Source of the DNA: Legionella_C sp048541585
Lineage (GTDB): Bacteria; Pseudomonadota; Gammaproteobacteria; Legionellales; Legionellaceae
DNA: 64,000 bases
Reading direction: 5' to 3'
Assembly: GCF_048541585.1 (NCBI RefSeq)
Contig: NZ_CP183303.1
Location: forward strand, 3,224,001-3,288,000
The number at the start of each line of letters is the position of its first letter. Within the stretch, counting starts at the first letter, position 1. Below are positions 8,584-16,895 of the stretch, in pieces. Below the pieces are notes generated by a model that was not told the origin of the DNA, ran no database searches, and was given only the letters and a program-made list of their open reading frames with translations. Made by a program: the position numbers and the translations under genes.

Positions 8584-9204
8584 CTATAAATTATAGCCCT
8601 TCGCCAGCATATACGTTTCATGCGAGCGAGAGCGAGATGCCGAAGGTTTACGAATTACTACTTTATCAAATTGTTGGCGCGCTAATTTAACTAGATTATC
8701 AAAGCCAACTCCATGAAAGATCTTTATTAGCATAGCACCACCTGGCTTAAGCATTGTCTCTCCAAAATCAAAAGCTAATTCTGCTAAATACATAGCTTTT
8801 GGAATATCTATTATTCTCGAACCACTCATATTTGGGGCCATATCTGATAAAAGCAAGTCTAAACCTCTTTTAGGTATCAAATTTATTAATTCTTGGAAAA
8901 CTTTTTCCTCTTGGAAATCACCTTGAATAAAGTTGACACCTGGCAATTCAACCATTGGCAATAAATCTAAAGCAACAATTGTTCCATTTCCCTTTAATTT
9001 TTGTGAAATAAATTGAGTCCAACCGCCTGGCGCTGCTCCTAAATCTACAATAGTCATGCCTGGTTTAATAAGATGTTCTTTTTCATCGATTTCTTTTAAT
9101 TTATAAACAGCTCGACTACGATAGCCTTCTGCTTGCGCTTTTTTGACAAAGATATCTTCAAAATGTTCTTTTAACCAGCGGTTACTACTTTTAGAACGAG
9201 GCAT
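8584..9204 (-). CDS. rlmE: 23S rRNA (uridine-2'-O)-methyltransferase RlmE
   Basis: RlmE (FtsJ/RrmJ) methylates the 2'-OH of U2552 in the peptidyl transferase A-loop of 23S rRNA. The 206-residue protein has the basic N-terminal RNA-binding segment, then YRSRAVYKLKEID with the catalytic lysine. The SAM-binding motif IVDLGAAPGGWTQ is near residue 53 and DLLLSDMAPNMSG supplies the catalytic aspartate. The third conserved lysine is in GGAMLIKIFHG. The pairing rlmE-ftsH on one strand with yhbY divergent is the classical gammaproteobacterial arrangement. Confidence 0.97.
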   Translation of the reverse strand: MPRSKSSNRWLKEHFEDIFVKKAQAEGYRSRAVYKLKEIDEKEHLIKPGMTIVDLGAAPGGWTQFISQKLKGNGTIVALDLLPMVELPGVNFIQGDFQEEKVFQELINLIPKRGLDLLLSDMAPNMSGSRIIDIPKAMYLAELAFDFGETMLKPGGAMLIKIFHGVGFDNLVKLARQQFDKVVIRKPSASRSRSHETYMLAKGYNL

Positions 9205-9303
9205 ACCGTATAAAAAATATCGACTTACTTATTATAATACTCAAATTTACTATCGTTTCCCAGCAAAACGTGCAATAATTTAACATTTAAATGAGATTAC
9301 GTT

Positions 9304-9570
9304 GTGGATAGCACATTTAGACGAAACCTTAAAGCTAAAGCTCATCATTTAAGGCCCGTTGTTTTAATAGGCGCTAAAGGCTTAACTACTGCTGTTCTAG
9401 AAGAAACCGATGTTGCTTTAAATGCCCATGAATTAATTAAAATTAAAATTAATGGCGTTGAAAAAGAAGACCGGCAAAAAATGGCCAGCGAAATTTGCCA
9501 GCAGTTACGAGCAGAACTTGTGCAAATGATTGGCAACACTGTTATTGTTTACCGGCAGAATACTGACTAA
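9304..9570 (+). CDS. yhbY: YhbY-family RNA-binding (CRM domain) protein
   Basis: This is a small CRM-domain protein associated with pre-50S ribosomal particles in E. coli. The 88 residues cover the whole domain: KAKAHHLRPVVLIGAKGLT, including the GxxG-like loop, then LNAHELIKIKING and the C-terminal VQMIGNTVIVYRQN. The start is a GTG at 9304. An ATG at 9291 is in another frame and hits a stop after six codons. It is transcribed divergently from rlmE across 99 bases and ends about 150 bases before the Fur box of the siderophore genes. Confidence 0.93.
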   Translation: MDSTFRRNLKAKAHHLRPVVLIGAKGLTTAVLEETDVALNAHELIKIKINGVEKEDRQKMASEICQQLRAELVQMIGNTVIVYRQNTD

Positions 9571-9721
9571 TACCCTATTCTAGGTATTCTTACCTATCTA
9601 TGTAGGAAGTATGTTGAAGTAACGCAATAAACTTCCTTAACTACTTTTGATTCCCTTACCTCCTATCAATACGTTTCATCATGTCATTATGTTATTAAAT
9701 ATTGTTTAATTTTCACTTGCA

Positions 9722-9740
9722 AATGAGAATGATTATCATT
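9722..9740 (+). promoter_or_regulatory. Fur box upstream of the siderophore genes
   Basis: The core TGAGAATGATTATCA at 9724-9738 matches the 7-1-7 Fur consensus TGATAATNATTATCA at all but one position. It lies about 35 bases upstream of the lbtA-like start, where bound Fe-Fur would block RNA polymerase. This fits the established iron repression of legiobactin genes. The match is seen; binding is inferred. Confidence 0.9.
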
Positions 9741-9772
9741 TATATTAAATTATTTTCTATGTGGAGAAAATT

Positions 9773-11512
9773 ATGGCTTTAGCTTACAACCAATTTGATG
9801 AATTAAGTCATCAATTACGCTTTCTCCTTTTTGAAATTGGTATTGGCTTATCACACCAAACAATGAAAGACGTCATAAAGGAAGCTCATAAATCCTGCTT
9901 AAACCGTTTGCAATATGCTGCTTTAAAGGAAAAATTAATTGATAAGCCATTTTATAGTTATCATATCTCTGATTTTATAGATCAATTACAGCTTAAGTTA
10001 AAAATCTCTAGGCCAGAAAGTCGATTTTATCGTTGGGAATTATTAACAAAAGAGTTAAATGAATCTATTGCCAATGAAACTATGGCTTTAATTTATCGAC
10101 AACATTGGCAGACAGAATTACGCAAGCAAATACGAAGTGAAAGCTCTTTATGGTCTTGGCTTTCTAAGCAGGATTTAAAACAAATGCTGCTTTTTACAGA
10201 GCAGTGGGGCTGCATTGGTCACCCGTATCATCCAAATTATCGGGCGAAAATGGGCTTAAATCGACGAGAAGTATTGCAATACTCGCCTGAATTTAATGCT
10301 CAAGTCAATTTACATTGGTGTGCTCTCCACCAAGAAAAAACTCATATAACTGCTATTAATAAAACTTATTTAGAGCTAATGGCTAGCGCTTTTCCTAATG
10401 ATTATGCAAATTGGCGCTATAAACTTCAGTGTCAACAATTAAATCCAGATAATTTTTATCCTATTCCAGTACATCCCTGGCAATGGCGTAATCAATTACA
10501 AACAAGCTTAGCTTCTTTAATTGATGAAAAAAAATTAATTTTGCTTCCTCATCATCAAATTACGCAGCCTTCTATGTCTTTAAGAACGATGATACCCGTT
10601 GAAAGTCCTTTATATCATTTAAAATTAGCGCTGGCAGTTCATACAACCTCAGCTATCCGGACAATTTCACCGGCGTCAGTTGAAAATGGACCCATTTTAT
10701 CAAAGTGGTTAACTGCTCTCTTAAAATCACATCATTACTATGACAACACGCTTTTTCTTGCTCGCGACATTGCAGGTGCTCGCCTACAAGATTCCGCTTC
10801 GACATCTATTTTATCTAAGCAATTTGCTTTTATTTTAAGAGAAAGCCCCTTGCAATGGGCTAAAGAGAATCAACAACTTATTCCTCTAGCTGCTTTATTT
10901 GTTAATTCACCTCTATCTAATCAGCCTTTATTACTTGAAATAATACAAGCTAGCGGAATTTCTCCAGAGCATTATTTTACACAATACTGTCAATGTGTCC
11001 TTAAAGGACAATTACATTTATTAATGCGCTATGGAGTTGCATTTGAAGCACATCAACAAAATACGCTGATTGTTTTTGAAAATCATCAGCCTAAATCGCT
11101 TATTATTCGTGATCTAGGCGGTATATATGTTTGCCAAAATGATGATTTTAGAGAAGCGAAAAACCTTGCTTTGCATCCAGAATCAACCATTACAACTTAT
11201 AATCTAACCGAGACTTTTGATAAGTTTATCTATAGTAATCTGCAAAGTAACTTAGCTTATTGGATTAACTGTTTATGTAAGTTTAACAACTTTAGCCCTG
11301 CTACTTTGTGGCATATTGTATACAAAATATTAAATGGTGAATTAGAGCAAATGGTAAAATCAATTAAGCCTAATGTCTTAGCTTGGTATCGTCAACGTTT
11401 ATTGCAAGAGTTATGGCCACATAAAAGCTTATTAATGATGCGCCTTGCGCCTAGTGAAAAACATAATCAATTTAATTCACTATCTAACCCGCTGAGCCAA
11501 TTTAATGTCTAA
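9773..11512 (+). CDS. lbtA: NIS siderophore synthetase (IucA/IucC family), legiobactin synthetase LbtA-like
   Basis: This is an NRPS-independent siderophore synthetase, which uses ATP to couple a carboxylate such as citrate to an amine or alcohol. The 579-residue protein shows family blocks: GHPYHPNYRAKMGL near residue 155, PIPVHPWQWR near 230, TMIPVESPLYHLKLALAV and TTSAIRTISP near 285, and the late IIRDLGGIYV. The ATG at 9773 has GGAGAA six bases upstream, so it is preferred to the upstream in-frame GTG at 9761. The gene is followed without a gap by two MFS transporters, the lbtA-lbtB-lbtC order of L. pneumophila, and is preceded by a strong Fur box. The exact product is inferred from synteny. 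Confidence 0.88.
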   Translation: MALAYNQFDELSHQLRFLLFEIGIGLSHQTMKDVIKEAHKSCLNRLQYAALKEKLIDKPFYSYHISDFIDQLQLKLKISRPESRFYRWELLTKELNESIANETMALIYRQHWQTELRKQIRSESSLWSWLSKQDLKQMLLFTEQWGCIGHPYHPNYRAKMGLNRREVLQYSPEFNAQVNLHWCALHQEKTHITAINKTYLELMASAFPNDYANWRYKLQCQQLNPDNFYPIPVHPWQWRNQLQTSLASLIDEKKLILLPHHQITQPSMSLRTMIPVESPLYHLKLALAVHTTSAIRTISPASVENGPILSKWLTALLKSHHYYDNTLFLARDIAGARLQDSASTSILSKQFAFILRESPLQWAKENQQLIPLAALFVNSPLSNQPLLLEIIQASGISPEHYFTQYCQCVLKGQLHLLMRYGVAFEAHQQNTLIVFENHQPKSLIIRDLGGIYVCQNDDFREAKNLALHPESTITTYNLTETFDKFIYSNLQSNLAYWINCLCKFNNFSPATLWHIVYKILNGELEQMVKSIKPNVLAWYRQRLLQELWPHKSLLMMRLAPSEKHNQFNSLSNPLSQFNV

Positions 11513-12716
11513 GTCATTGGCAAATATACTTTTTATCAGCCAATTGTTAATGTTACTTGCCCTAGAGATGGGCAATCCTTTCTTGCCCTTGTTTATTGCA
11601 AACCAAAATATAGCTATTGAGAAAGCAGCACTTTATAGCTCCCTTGCTTTCATACTGCCAATGGCTGCTAATATTCTTATGGGGCCTATCTGGGGAGTCA
11701 TAGCTGGACGCTTGGGTTATAAATCCATGTTAATAAGGGCTGCCTGGACCTTAGTTATTACACAAGGTTTAATGATTTTTGCCAATAATATTGCAACTGT
11801 ATTAATCATTCGATTTATTCAAGGTGGCTTTGCTGGTTTTATTGCAGCGATGCAAATGTATGTATTGTCACTTAACTTAAATGATAAAAAAGCACAACAA
11901 TTAGGACGCCTACAATTTAGTAAAGCGCTGGCAACCAGCCTCGCAGGCATAATGGGTGGTAGCCTATTAAATTTACTTAATTTTCAGGGTTTATTTTTTG
12001 TCGCAATGATTTGCTGTTTTATAGCCACAGTGATAATTCAAAAAGGCCTACCTATAACGGAAAAATCTGCGCAGTCTGCTAAAAGAAGAAAGCCTTTTTT
12101 AACCTTGGAGACTTTTCCCTATTTCTTAAAATTTGGTTTATTAATTTTATTAACTCAAATTATAAAATTTTTACCGGAACCAATTTTTATTCTTTCAATC
12201 AACAACTCACTGAGTTGCAATACAATTACATTGGGTCTTTTATATTCAATGCCTGCTTTTGGGCTATTTTTAAGTACTAATTTTTGTGGCAAACAATTTG
12301 ATAATTGCCGTAAGCAGCCCAGAAAAATTAAAGCTTACTTAATTAGCTATAGCTTGCTAGGTGTTTTAATCATGTTGGGGCATGCTGTTTTTACAAGCTC
12401 TATATTAGCTTTAGGATTTATTCGGCTTTTATGGGGTTTAGTGCTTGGAGCTTTGTTACCCGCTCTATTTTGTCTTATGAGTGATCGCTTTGAGCATTAT
12501 GGTTTTGCAATAGGCTGGGCAAATACATTTGCGAAAATAGGTAATTTAATTGGTATTGGACTTGGAGGTTTTTTAAGTAACTATCTTGCTGTTTACTATT
12601 TATTTATTTTATTAGCATGTGTTTATGCGTTAATAGCGTTCATTAGCCTTTGCTCTAGTTTCTTGCCTGCAAAAGACATCCTTTATCCAAACCAACAGTC
12701 TTTAGCTGTTACCTAA
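11505..12716 (+). CDS. lbtB: MFS transporter, probable siderophore exporter LbtB-like
   Basis: This is a 403-residue major facilitator protein with about 12 hydrophobic segments. The loop GPIWGVIAGRLGYKSMLIRA after the second helix is the MFS motif A. Its start overlaps the end of the synthetase gene by 8 bases, so the two are translationally coupled. In L. pneumophila the gene after lbtA encodes LbtB, the inner-membrane exporter of legiobactin, and position and family agree here. The assignment rests on context, because MFS sequences do not reveal substrate. Confidence 0.8.
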   Translation: MSKSLANILFISQLLMLLALEMGNPFLPLFIANQNIAIEKAALYSSLAFILPMAANILMGPIWGVIAGRLGYKSMLIRAAWTLVITQGLMIFANNIATVLIIRFIQGGFAGFIAAMQMYVLSLNLNDKKAQQLGRLQFSKALATSLAGIMGGSLLNLLNFQGLFFVAMICCFIATVIIQKGLPITEKSAQSAKRRKPFLTLETFPYFLKFGLLILLTQIIKFLPEPIFILSINNSLSCNTITLGLLYSMPAFGLFLSTNFCGKQFDNCRKQPRKIKAYLISYSLLGVLIMLGHAVFTSSILALGFIRLLWGLVLGALLPALFCLMSDRFEHYGFAIGWANTFAKIGNLIGIGLGGFLSNYLAVYYLFILLACVYALIAFISLCSSFLPAKDILYPNQQSLAVT

Positions 12717-12741
12717 AATTTAAAGATAAACCAGGATAAGC

Positions 12742-13914
12742 ATGAATAAACGGTCTTATATCATAATATTACTAGCATGGACATTAGGTAATTTTAGTAT
12801 TCAATTAATTATGCCAGCTCTACCTAAATTAGCAGCTGACTTTCATATTAGTACCCGCCTTGCCCAATTAACTATTAGTATTTTTTTACTAGGTAAGGCA
12901 ATAAGTATCATTCCCTGGGGTTATATATCAGAAACGATAGGAAGAAAACCTATCTTTATTTTAGGGTTATTAACTTTTTCCTTAGCAAATATTTTTGCTG
13001 TGTTAAGTCCTAACATTTATTTACTTTTGTTAAGTCGATTTTTGCAAGGAGTTGGTGTTGGTGCTACTGTACTTATTGGGCGAGCAATGGTTAATGATAG
13101 TCAAAATGAGCAGCAAGCAACAAAACAATTTGCTTTTTTCTTTTCTCTAAGTGGCATTTTAATTTGTTTCATACCGCTGCTAGGCGGTTTTATTAATACT
13201 TATTATGATTGGCCAATGGCTTTTTTAGTTATGGCAAGCTACAGCTTTATCTTATTCGTTTATTGTCGAGGAATCAGCGAAACTATACCTAAAATCCGAG
13301 CTAATTATAGCTTAACAGATAGCCTATTATTAGTTTTTAAAAACAGGCTTTTTGTAAGCTACCTCTTAATCTCGGCACTTATGATGGCAGGAGAATCAGC
13401 CTTTAATACTAGTGCGCCCTTTATTCTAATAAAAAATGCTCACTATAGTATTGAAGCTTTTAGCAATATTAAAACGATTATGTCTATTTTGTATGTTATA
13501 GGAACATTGATTTGTGGTTCTTTAGTAAAATATTGGCGCAGCGACTATCTTGTCAGTATTGGGATTAAGCTGTTTACAGCTACTGCTTGTCTAATGTGGC
13601 TCTTTTATTTCCTTGGTTATACAGTTGCTGTAACTTTTATTTTCCCTATGATGATTTATTATTTTGGGACGGGGTTTATTGTTGCTTGTGCAACGGCAGC
13701 TTCTGTTCGTCCTTTTCCCAAACGGATGGCCATTGCACTTGCATTTTCTTTATTTTGCCAATTTAATATTTCTGCTTTATTTAGCTTAGTGAGTAGTTTA
13801 ATGGCTATAGAGAGTGTTAAACCATTTATGTTTTTAATTTCAGCTATCAGTCTTTTGAATTTAGTAATTTGGTATTATCGCCCAACTCAATTAAAAATAG
13901 TACCAACTATGTAA
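12742..13914 (+). CDS. lbtC: MFS transporter of the Bcr/CflA (DHA1) type, LbtC-like
   Basis: This 390-residue protein has 12 predicted membrane segments and the DHA1 pattern: IMPALPKLAADF in the first loop, motif A GYISETIGRKPIFILG, and the helix-4 arginine segment LLSRFLQGVGVGATVL. It follows the lbtB-like gene by 25 bases and closes the cluster. In L. pneumophila the third gene, lbtC, is needed to use ferric legiobactin and is thought to import it across the inner membrane. I infer the same role here from position. An alternative is a second exporter. Confidence 0.72.
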   Translation: MNKRSYIIILLAWTLGNFSIQLIMPALPKLAADFHISTRLAQLTISIFLLGKAISIIPWGYISETIGRKPIFILGLLTFSLANIFAVLSPNIYLLLLSRFLQGVGVGATVLIGRAMVNDSQNEQQATKQFAFFFSLSGILICFIPLLGGFINTYYDWPMAFLVMASYSFILFVYCRGISETIPKIRANYSLTDSLLLVFKNRLFVSYLLISALMMAGESAFNTSAPFILIKNAHYSIEAFSNIKTIMSILYVIGTLICGSLVKYWRSDYLVSIGIKLFTATACLMWLFYFLGYTVAVTFIFPMMIYYFGTGFIVACATAASVRPFPKRMAIALAFSLFCQFNISALFSLVSSLMAIESVKPFMFLISAISLLNLVIWYYRPTQLKIVPTM

Positions 13915-14279
13915 GCTTTTAATTCTAATAGAAATTTATAGAAAGTTTTGCAAATTGTTAATAACAATCAGAAAGCTTATTTAATCTATAGATTTTCTTT
14001 AGTAAAAAGGCTCTAAGCATTAGTTTATTGAGAATAAGTAGACCCATAACAACCTAGCTATAATACAAAAATTGTAGCTTAGGCAACCGCTCTATTTATG
14101 CAATCAGGTGACAGCCTTAATAGTATTGTATAAACTTAAATGGTTTCTATCGCATATTAGAGCTTGGTGGCAACAAACTCTAGTAAATATATAATGGTAG
14201 ATAAAGCATTTTAGCTCACTTTATAAATCTAGAATTAAAATATAAGGTGAAAATTTAAATAAATGTATCCAGACACATA
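13915..14279. other. 365-base AT-rich spacer without a gene
   Basis: No ORF, tRNA or strong hairpin terminator is apparent after the siderophore cluster. Near the right end a five-codon frame, ATG at 14263 to TAA at 14278-14280, overlaps the next start as TAATG. An AAGGTG lies about 13 bases before the mini-frame. The spacer probably carries the promoter for the phosphatidyltransferase-hda pair. Confidence 0.4.
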
Positions 14280-14831
14280 ATGCTAAAATATATACCAAAT
14301 GCACTTACTATTTTTCGTTTAATATTAATAGTTCCTTTCCTAGCGTTTTTATATTTTCATAAATACGCGGCTGCATTTTATTTATATATGATAGCTGGTA
14401 TTACTGATAATTTAGATGGCTGGTTAGCTAGGCATTATAACTGGCAAAGCCTTTGGGGCTCTTTTATGGATCCCTTAGCAGATAAGCTCTTGATTGCCAG
14501 TAGTTTTATTTCTTTAGCTCTATTAGGCTCTTTACCATGGTGGCTAGTTATCTTGGTCTTTTTACGTGATTTAACTATTTCATTAGGGGTTATGGCCTGG
14601 TATTTTTTTATACCTAACCAAATCTATTTTAAACCTACGCTGTTGAGTAAATTCAATACTATGTTACAGCTCGTTCTAGTTACTTTATGTTTATTTGAAC
14701 TAGCTTTTGTTAAATTTATTCCTAATCATATTTTTGATAGTCTAATCCTATTAACTGCAGTAACCACTGCAATAACTTATTTTGATTATGTTTGGACATG
14801 GGGTAGAAAAGCATACCTAATATGCAAATAA
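14280..14831 (+). CDS. CDP-alcohol phosphatidyltransferase (PgsA-like)
   Basis: This integral membrane enzyme moves a phosphatidyl group from a CDP-alcohol to an acceptor. The 183-residue length and start MLKYIPNALTIFRL resemble phosphatidylglycerophosphate synthase PgsA. The family signature is intact: DNLDGWLARHYN then GSFMDPLADKLL, giving D-x2-D-G-x2-A-R...G-x3-D-x3-D near residues 45-70, which binds the metal and CDP. Five or six membrane segments are predicted. It overlaps hda by 10 bases. Many gammaproteobacteria carry such a gene next to hda in addition to a pgsA linked to uvrC, so it may be a paralogue with another acceptor. Confidence 0.85.
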   Translation: MLKYIPNALTIFRLILIVPFLAFLYFHKYAAAFYLYMIAGITDNLDGWLARHYNWQSLWGSFMDPLADKLLIASSFISLALLGSLPWWLVILVFLRDLTISLGVMAWYFFIPNQIYFKPTLLSKFNTMLQLVLVTLCLFELAFVKFIPNHIFDSLILLTAVTTAITYFDYVWTWGRKAYLICK

Positions 14832-15514
14832 ATTCTCAGCTAGCATTAACTATCCAATTAAATCATCAAGCAACTTTAAGTAATTTTTGCTGGGGTAATA
14901 ATTTGTTTTTAAAACAACAGATTGATCATCTCTTAGCAGGCCAAGGGGAGCGTTTTCTCTACCTTTGGGGCGATAGTGGTTACGGAAAATCTCATCTTTT
15001 ACAAGCATGCTGCCATGCCATAACGCAAACATCTGTTTATCTACCTCTAGATTTATTAAAAGAATGGGGGCCTGCGAGTATTGAAGGGATGGATGAGCAA
15101 CGACTTATTGCAATTGATGATATTGATTTGATTGTAGGAGATAAATTCTGGGAGGAGGCGCTTTTTCACTTATATAACCGTGTGCGCGAAAATGGCAATA
15201 CTATTCTGCTAATAGCTGGTAAAAAAACACCTGCTTATCTAGGAATTCAATTGCCTGACTTACGCTCACGATTAGGCTGGGGATTAGTTATTCAAATACA
15301 AGAGTTAACTGATGAATTAAAAATTACAGCACTACAACAACATGCTGAACTACGAGGAATTAACTTATCTAGTAGCGCTGCCTTATTTTTAATTAATCGC
15401 TGTACTCGTAATATGCATCATCTTTATAAAATACTTGATCAGCTCGACGAAGCATCCTTGGCTGCGCAAAGAAAAATTACAGTACCTTTCATTAAAGCTG
15501 TTTTAAAAATTTAA
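14822..15514 (+). CDS. hda: DnaA-homologue Hda, regulatory inactivation of DnaA
   Basis: Hda works with the DNA-loaded beta clamp to make DnaA hydrolyse ATP, which prevents over-initiation of replication. The 230-residue protein begins with QLALTIQLNHQATLSNF. It contains QLALTIQL near the N-terminus, in the region of the clamp-binding motif, then the Walker A LWGDSGYGKSHLLQA near residue 48 and the Walker B LIAIDDIDLI near residue 93. The DnaA-type sensor region LPDLRSRLGWG follows. It lacks the DnaA DNA-binding domain IV, as expected. It starts inside the preceding gene. Confidence 0.93.
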   Translation: MQINSQLALTIQLNHQATLSNFCWGNNLFLKQQIDHLLAGQGERFLYLWGDSGYGKSHLLQACCHAITQTSVYLPLDLLKEWGPASIEGMDEQRLIAIDDIDLIVGDKFWEEALFHLYNRVRENGNTILLIAGKKTPAYLGIQLPDLRSRLGWGLVIQIQELTDELKITALQQHAELRGINLSSSAALFLINRCTRNMHHLYKILDQLDEASLAAQRKITVPFIKAVLKI

Positions 15515-16714
15515 TTAGTTGTTAAGAATGGATGGGTGATTTGAAGGCAAATCTTTAGCTGCAAGATATTCTAAAGATACATCAGCTGAGTTGTCGTTAT
15601 TACCTGAGGCGCTTGCAGTAAACATTGAATAACGTATTGCTCCATTTGTATAAAATTCTTGCTGGCCTATTCTAGAGCTCACTATTTCTACCTCTCGCCT
15701 CTGTGAAGAAGGATGGCTTAAATCATTTAAAAATAAAAAACGACTTTCGTCAGAAGAATCTAGTTCAAAATTATTACTTAACTCATAAAGTTTGTTTTCT
15801 TCCAAGGAATGATTAACCACTGGCTGAGTTCTACAGTTTGCAAGATTTCTTTGCAATCTACTGTATTCTGTGCCAAGTACTTTAAATGCTTGTTGCGTGG
15901 CCTGCAGCTCACTTATTTCTTGCTTTCTAGCAATAAACATTTCTTCTAAATATTTTAATTTTGCCTTATCTTTCTTAACCAACTCAGGATCGCACAATTC
16001 ATCTATCTTTTCTCTATCTAAGCCAAACCAACTGCCAATTAAGTTTTCAATACCCGGGCGCTCTACAAACCAGTAAACAGCAAGAGCCATTAATCCTACA
16101 AATACACTCGCTATTAAAATAGGCCAAAACGTCCCAGTAACGGCTGTTGTAACTAATCCAGCTATAGCTGAAGCGACTGTCTGCCCTGCACAAAAGCCAC
16201 CGCTAAAAAAGAAGATACCTGTAATAGAAGCAACAACTATTTTACCCACTTTAAGTGCTGGCCGCTCTAAAGATATTCTAAGGGCTTTACGTTCAATATC
16301 TAAGTCGTTATACATTTGAATTAATAGCTTTATAAGCGCAATATCACTTTCAATTTCATTAAGCTTCTTTTTATAAAGGATATTGTTGCGTAAGTTGCCA
16401 CTAATATTTTTAATGTATTGTACTTTTTTAAGGTAATTATCAATCAACTTCGGTGCACTTTTAAAATTAACACCTAAGTTTTTAGACACTTCCCATAAGT
16501 CAAACGCATAAAAAAGTGCAATAGATATTACAGAACAAGCAAGGCCAACAGCAAAAGCAATCATTGTTGGCAAAGATGTGGCAGTCAATAGTGTGCTGAT
16601 ATCATCAAAACCTTGACAACCAAAAAAAATAGCACCCGCAATAGCTAATAAAATAAATTTAGCCTTTGCAGTCCAAGGTGCTTTTCTAGCTCCATCTTCC
16701 TTTTTATTGTTCAA
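15515..16714 (-). CDS. Membrane/coiled-coil protein of unknown function
   Basis: I do not recognise this 399-residue protein. It has two hydrophobic hairpins, at about residues 19-37/49-70 and 158-180/184-216. Between them lies a Lys/Glu-rich helical stretch (about 85-150), and after them a probable coiled coil (about 235-295). The last 100 residues are polar and Ser/Asn-rich with an acidic patch around SSDESRFLF. There is no signal peptide, and the N-terminus is charged. Its stop codon abuts the hda stop with no spacer. The TM-hairpin plus coiled-coil plan with a polar C-terminus resembles many Dot/Icm substrates, but this is only an architectural hint. Confidence 0.7.
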   Translation of the reverse strand: MNNKKEDGARKAPWTAKAKFILLAIAGAIFFGCQGFDDISTLLTATSLPTMIAFAVGLACSVISIALFYAFDLWEVSKNLGVNFKSAPKLIDNYLKKVQYIKNISGNLRNNILYKKKLNEIESDIALIKLLIQMYNDLDIERKALRISLERPALKVGKIVVASITGIFFFSGGFCAGQTVASAIAGLVTTAVTGTFWPILIASVFVGLMALAVYWFVERPGIENLIGSWFGLDREKIDELCDPELVKKDKAKLKYLEEMFIARKQEISELQATQQAFKVLGTEYSRLQRNLANCRTQPVVNHSLEENKLYELSNNFELDSSDESRFLFLNDLSHPSSQRREVEIVSSRIGQQEFYTNGAIRYSMFTASASGNNDNSADVSLEYLAAKDLPSNHPSILNN

Positions 16715-16895
16715 GGGTTTAAATCTTTAAAAATGACTATATAGTCTAATAAAAGCTACTGACTTACGCCTACTGTTGTTATCTTAGCTATTAAAAGCAA
16801 AACATTGTTATACAATTATTAAATGTTTAGTTTTAGCTGGAAATTACCTATAGCGCTACCTATTAATAAATATAACTTCACACTTAAATCAACTG

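Noticed and set aside
9205..9303. Fur box in the rlmE-yhbY spacer
   Set aside because: No segment comes close to the TGATAATNATTATCA pattern.
9761..9772. GTG start four codons upstream of the siderophore synthetase ATG
   Set aside because: The GGAGAA that follows the GTG is the ribosome site for the ATG at 9773, and no other site precedes the GTG.
14263..14280. Five-codon leader frame overlapping the phosphatidyltransferase start
   Set aside because: The ribosome-site spacing is poor and such short frames are common by chance; noted only in the spacer entry.
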